A stretch of DNA of 8,399 nt from DATIYW01 sp035517415 (GTDB taxonomy: Bacteria > Acidobacteriota > Thermoanaerobaculia > Thermoanaerobaculales > Thermoanaerobaculaceae), in the NCBI GenBank assembly GCA_035517415.1, contig DATIYW010000111.1, positions 1 through 8,399 on the forward strand. Reading direction: 5' to 3'. The translations under genes were made by a program, and so were the position numbers. Below the pieces are notes generated by a model. That model saw nothing but the letters and a program-made list of their open reading frames with translations, did not search any database and had not been told where the DNA came from. Positions within the stretch are counted from its first letter, which is position 1, and the number at the start of each line of letters is the position of its first letter. Positions 7,073 to 8,399 of this stretch are shown here, in pieces.

Positions 7073-7678
7073 ATGAGACGAGCCGAGCTCCCGCCGTTGC
7101 CGTACGCCATCGACGCCCTCGAGCCGCATTACGACGCCAAGACCGTCGAGATCCACCACGGCAAGCACCACCAGGCCTACGTGACCGGCTTCAACAACGC
7201 GCTCGACAAGCTCGCCGCCGCGCGCGCCGCCGGCGATCACGCGCTGGTCAAGCACTGGCAGCGCGAGCTCGCCTTCCACGGCGGCGGCCACGCGCTCCAC
7301 TCGCTGTTCTGGACCAACCTCTCGCCGCACGGTGGCAAGGCGCCGGTGAGCGACCTCGCCGCCGCGATCAGCCGCGACTTCGGCAGCTTCGCCGCGTTCG
7401 ACGCCCACATGCGCGCGGCGACCAACGCGGTCGAGGGGTCGGGCTGGGGCGCGCTCGCCGTCGACTGCGCGAGCGGCGAGCTCGCCGTGCTCCAGGTCGA
7501 GAAGCACCAGAACCAGCTCCTCCCCGGCCTCGTGCCGATCTTCGTCATCGACGTGTGGGAGCACGCCTACTACCTCAAGTACCAGAACCGGCGCGCCGAC
7601 TGGGTGGACGCGGTCATGCTCCACCTCGTCAACTGGCCGAACATCGAGCGCCGCTACGAGGCCGCCGTCAAGCACTGA
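7073..7678 (+). CDS. Superoxide dismutase, Fe/Mn family
   Basis: Converts superoxide to hydrogen peroxide and oxygen. It has 201 residues and no signal peptide, so it is cytosolic. Metal ligands by alignment to the family are His28 (in EIHHGKHHQAYV), His76 (in GGHALHSLFW), Asp160 and His164 (family signature DVWEHAYYLKYQNRR). The C-terminal VNWPNIERRY is also typical. The ATG at 7073 is preceded by GGGGAGG at 7058-7064 and gives the standard N terminus; an in-frame GTG at 7052 is possible but adds seven atypical residues. Metal use is unclear: Gly72 is Mn-like at one outer-sphere position, while His145 takes the place of the usual outer-sphere Gln, as in the Mycobacterium tuberculosis iron enzyme. 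Its neighbour is an oxygen-sensitive Fe-S pathway, but its own promoter suggests independent control. Confidence 0.93.
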   Translation: MRRAELPPLPYAIDALEPHYDAKTVEIHHGKHHQAYVTGFNNALDKLAAARAAGDHALVKHWQRELAFHGGGHALHSLFWTNLSPHGGKAPVSDLAAAISRDFGSFAAFDAHMRAATNAVEGSGWGALAVDCASGELAVLQVEKHQNQLLPGLVPIFVIDVWEHAYYLKYQNRRADWVDAVMLHLVNWPNIERRYEAAVKH

Positions 7679-7707
7679 CGTACGGCGCCGACCGGCAGGC
7701 GGCCGAA

Positions 7708-7722
7708 CAACGACGTTCGTTG
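7708..7722 (+). repeat. Perfect 6-bp inverted repeat in the sod to small-gene gap
   Basis: CAACGA (7708-7713) and TCGTTG (7717-7722) form a hairpin with a three-base CGT loop. It is 30 bases after the sod stop and 17 bases before the next start codon. No T-run follows. It overlaps a sequence resembling the 3' half of an attC site (see findings), so it may belong to a recombination site rather than a terminator. Confidence 0.4.
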
Positions 7723-7738
7723 CGGAAAAGAGGGCACA

Positions 7739-8191
7739 ATGATGGCCAGGGGGCAGACATTGGCGCTCATCGGTTGCATCGTGCTCCTCGCAGAGTGCGT
7801 CTGGGCTCAGGACGTCACGCCTGCTCCCTGTCCGGCGCAGCAGCTCTGTCCTCTCATCGCTGCACAGTTCACGACCTGTGCCAAGGAACGCGGTCAAGCG
7901 GCTTGCGCGGCGTTCGTCGCATCGTTCCGCAAGCTCGCTGGGACTTACGACTGCAAGCGGCCGTTCGACACTGCTCCGGTTCCCGCCGCATGGCTCTGCG
8001 AGCAGGCGGATCCCAAGCGGGACATCCTCTTTCAATACATCGACCTGCTCAGAAGCCTTCACACTCTCGAGGCCAGCGTGTTCTTTGCCAGCGCCGAATT
8101 CCGCGGGATGCTCGACGGTCATCTGGCCGAAATCTACCTGAAGGAGTCCCTCGACCAGCAGAAGCGCCTCGCCCAGCCCATGGGGAAGTGA
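7739..8191 (+). CDS. Small exported cysteine-rich protein of unknown function
   Basis: Not recognised as a member of any family. Up to 150 residues. Residues 1-23 look like a Sec signal peptide: Arg4, a hydrophobic stretch LALIGCIVLLAECVWA and a V-W-A cleavage site before Gln24. The mature protein has six cysteines (31, 37, 47, 56, 72, 87), all in its first two thirds, an even number compatible with three disulfides in the periplasm. The last 60 residues carry no cysteine and look helical and amphipathic, including a KESLDQQKR stretch. Two adjacent ATGs exist; AGAGGG at 7729-7734 is better spaced from the second (7742), so the protein may be 149 residues. Codon use is less GC-extreme than in the neighbours, suggesting a different origin. 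An attC-like site begins 11 bases after its stop, the arrangement of an integron cassette gene. Confidence 0.7.
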   Translation: MMARGQTLALIGCIVLLAECVWAQDVTPAPCPAQQLCPLIAAQFTTCAKERGQAACAAFVASFRKLAGTYDCKRPFDTAPVPAAWLCEQADPKRDILFQYIDLLRSLHTLEASVFFASAEFRGMLDGHLAEIYLKESLDQQKRLAQPMGK

Positions 8192-8201
8192 CGATGGGCG
8201 C

Positions 8202-8299
8202 GCTTAACCAGCCGCTGAAGCCGCACCAGATGGCTGTGACGCGGGTTGGGGGCGCACGCGTCGCGCCAGCCGGCCGGCGGCTGAACGCCGGCGTTATGC
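8202..8299 (+). mobile_element. attC-like integron recombination site
   Basis: The left end GCTTAAC (8202-8208) fits the R'' core RYYYAAC. The right end GTTATGC (8293-8299) fits GTTRRRY except for one base, and the two pair at 6 of 7 positions. Inner boxes are also present: AGCCGC (8219-8224) pairs with GCGGCT (8277-8282), in the contexts TGAAGCCGC and GCGGCTGAAC expected for L'' and L'. Further in, GGCTG (8232-8236) pairs with CAGCC (8267-8271), and GGCGC (8251-8255) with GCGCC (8263-8267). The 98-base length lies within the range known for attC sites. It follows the stop of the small gene by 11 bases, as in cassettes. No integrase gene is in the window. Chance pairing in GC-rich DNA is the main alternative. 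Confidence 0.55.
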
Positions 8300-8331
8300 G
8301 GCATCTCAGGTCTGATGACGATGAGCGACGG

Positions 8332-8360
8332 TTGGGTCACGCGGGCGAACAACCTAGGAT
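8332..8360 (+). promoter_or_regulatory. Candidate promoter for the gene entering at the right edge
   Basis: TTGGGT (8332-8337) and TAGGAT (8355-8360) are separated by exactly 17 bases and match three and four of six consensus positions. Transcription would begin about 20 bases before the ATG at 8388. It lies just beyond the attC-like site. Confidence 0.35.
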
Positions 8361-8387
8361 GAGCGCGACCGAGGGAGGCACCTCGCG

Positions 8388-8399
8388 ATGAGTCAGGCG
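8388..8399 (+). CDS. Start of a further gene, truncated by the window end
   Basis: Only four codons (M-S-Q-A) are present, so no function can be given. The start is supported by GAGGGAGG at 8371-8378 with a nine-base spacer and by the promoter-like pair upstream. A short 10-codon frame from ATG 8359 overlaps this start by ATGA and could be a leader or chance. Confidence 0.4.

Noticed and set aside
7769..7777. A lipobox-like L-I-G-C (residues 10-13) in the small exported protein
   Set aside because: Only about six hydrophobic residues precede Cys13, too short for a lipoprotein signal. The hydrophobic stretch continues to a normal signal peptidase I site after Ala23.
4010..8122. A 1370-codon open frame on the - strand, antisense to the dehydrogenase, superoxide dismutase and part of the small gene
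   Set aside because: Its translation is low-complexity (Arg, Ala, Gly, Glu, Asp, Val and Leu rich) with no family motif. It runs through three genes and their gaps, as expected in the frame opposite GC-rich third positions.
8134..8352. A 72-codon - strand frame over the attC-like site
   Set aside because: It spans the palindrome and the end of the small gene, with no good ribosome binding site or motif. Short frames read through attC sites are common artefacts.

Overview
The window reads as a stretch of chromosome from a very GC-rich Gram-negative bacterium. An outer-membrane porin with a Sec signal peptide implies an outer membrane. Third codon positions are overwhelmingly G or C, and long spurious open frames run antisense to the real genes. 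The lineage cannot be fixed from sequence alone. A LutB-LutA fusion beside LutC and a large FAD/Fe-S lactate dehydrogenase would suit an Acidobacteriota or Desulfovibrio/deltaproteobacterial-type genome, but this is a guess. No rRNA, tRNA, CRISPR array or insertion sequence was seen.

Layout, all genes on the + strand. (1) 8-1102: a porin resembling the phosphate-selective porin O/P family, followed by two strong GC hairpins, the second with a T-rich tail. (2) 1282-6904: a lactate-oxidation cluster made of lutC (LUD domain), a fused lutB-lutA gene (LUD, two 4Fe-4S motifs, then a tandem cysteine-rich CCG region), and a 957-residue FAD plus Fe-S dehydrogenase of the Dld-II/YdiJ type. (3) 7073-7678: a cytosolic Fe/Mn superoxide dismutase with its own sigma70-like promoter. 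(4) 7739-8191: a small exported cysteine-rich protein of unknown function, with visibly lower GC than its neighbours. (5) 8202-8299: an imperfect inverted repeat whose ends match integron attC core sites. (6) 8388 to the window end: the first four codons of a further gene, with a promoter-like sequence and a good ribosome binding site.

The cluster appears to give the cell parallel membrane-associated routes for oxidising both lactate enantiomers to pyruvate. LutC and LutBA would handle L-lactate and the FAD/Fe-S enzyme probably D-lactate. The porin is transcriptionally separated from these genes, and no lactate permease or regulator is visible. The superoxide dismutase sits next to an Fe-S- and flavin-rich pathway, so an oxygen-protection role is plausible, but it has its own promoter.

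The most unusual part is the right-hand end. The small cysteine-rich gene is followed directly by an attC-like site and preceded by a sequence resembling the 3' half of a second such site. It may therefore be an integron-type gene cassette, or the relic of one, inserted beside housekeeping genes.
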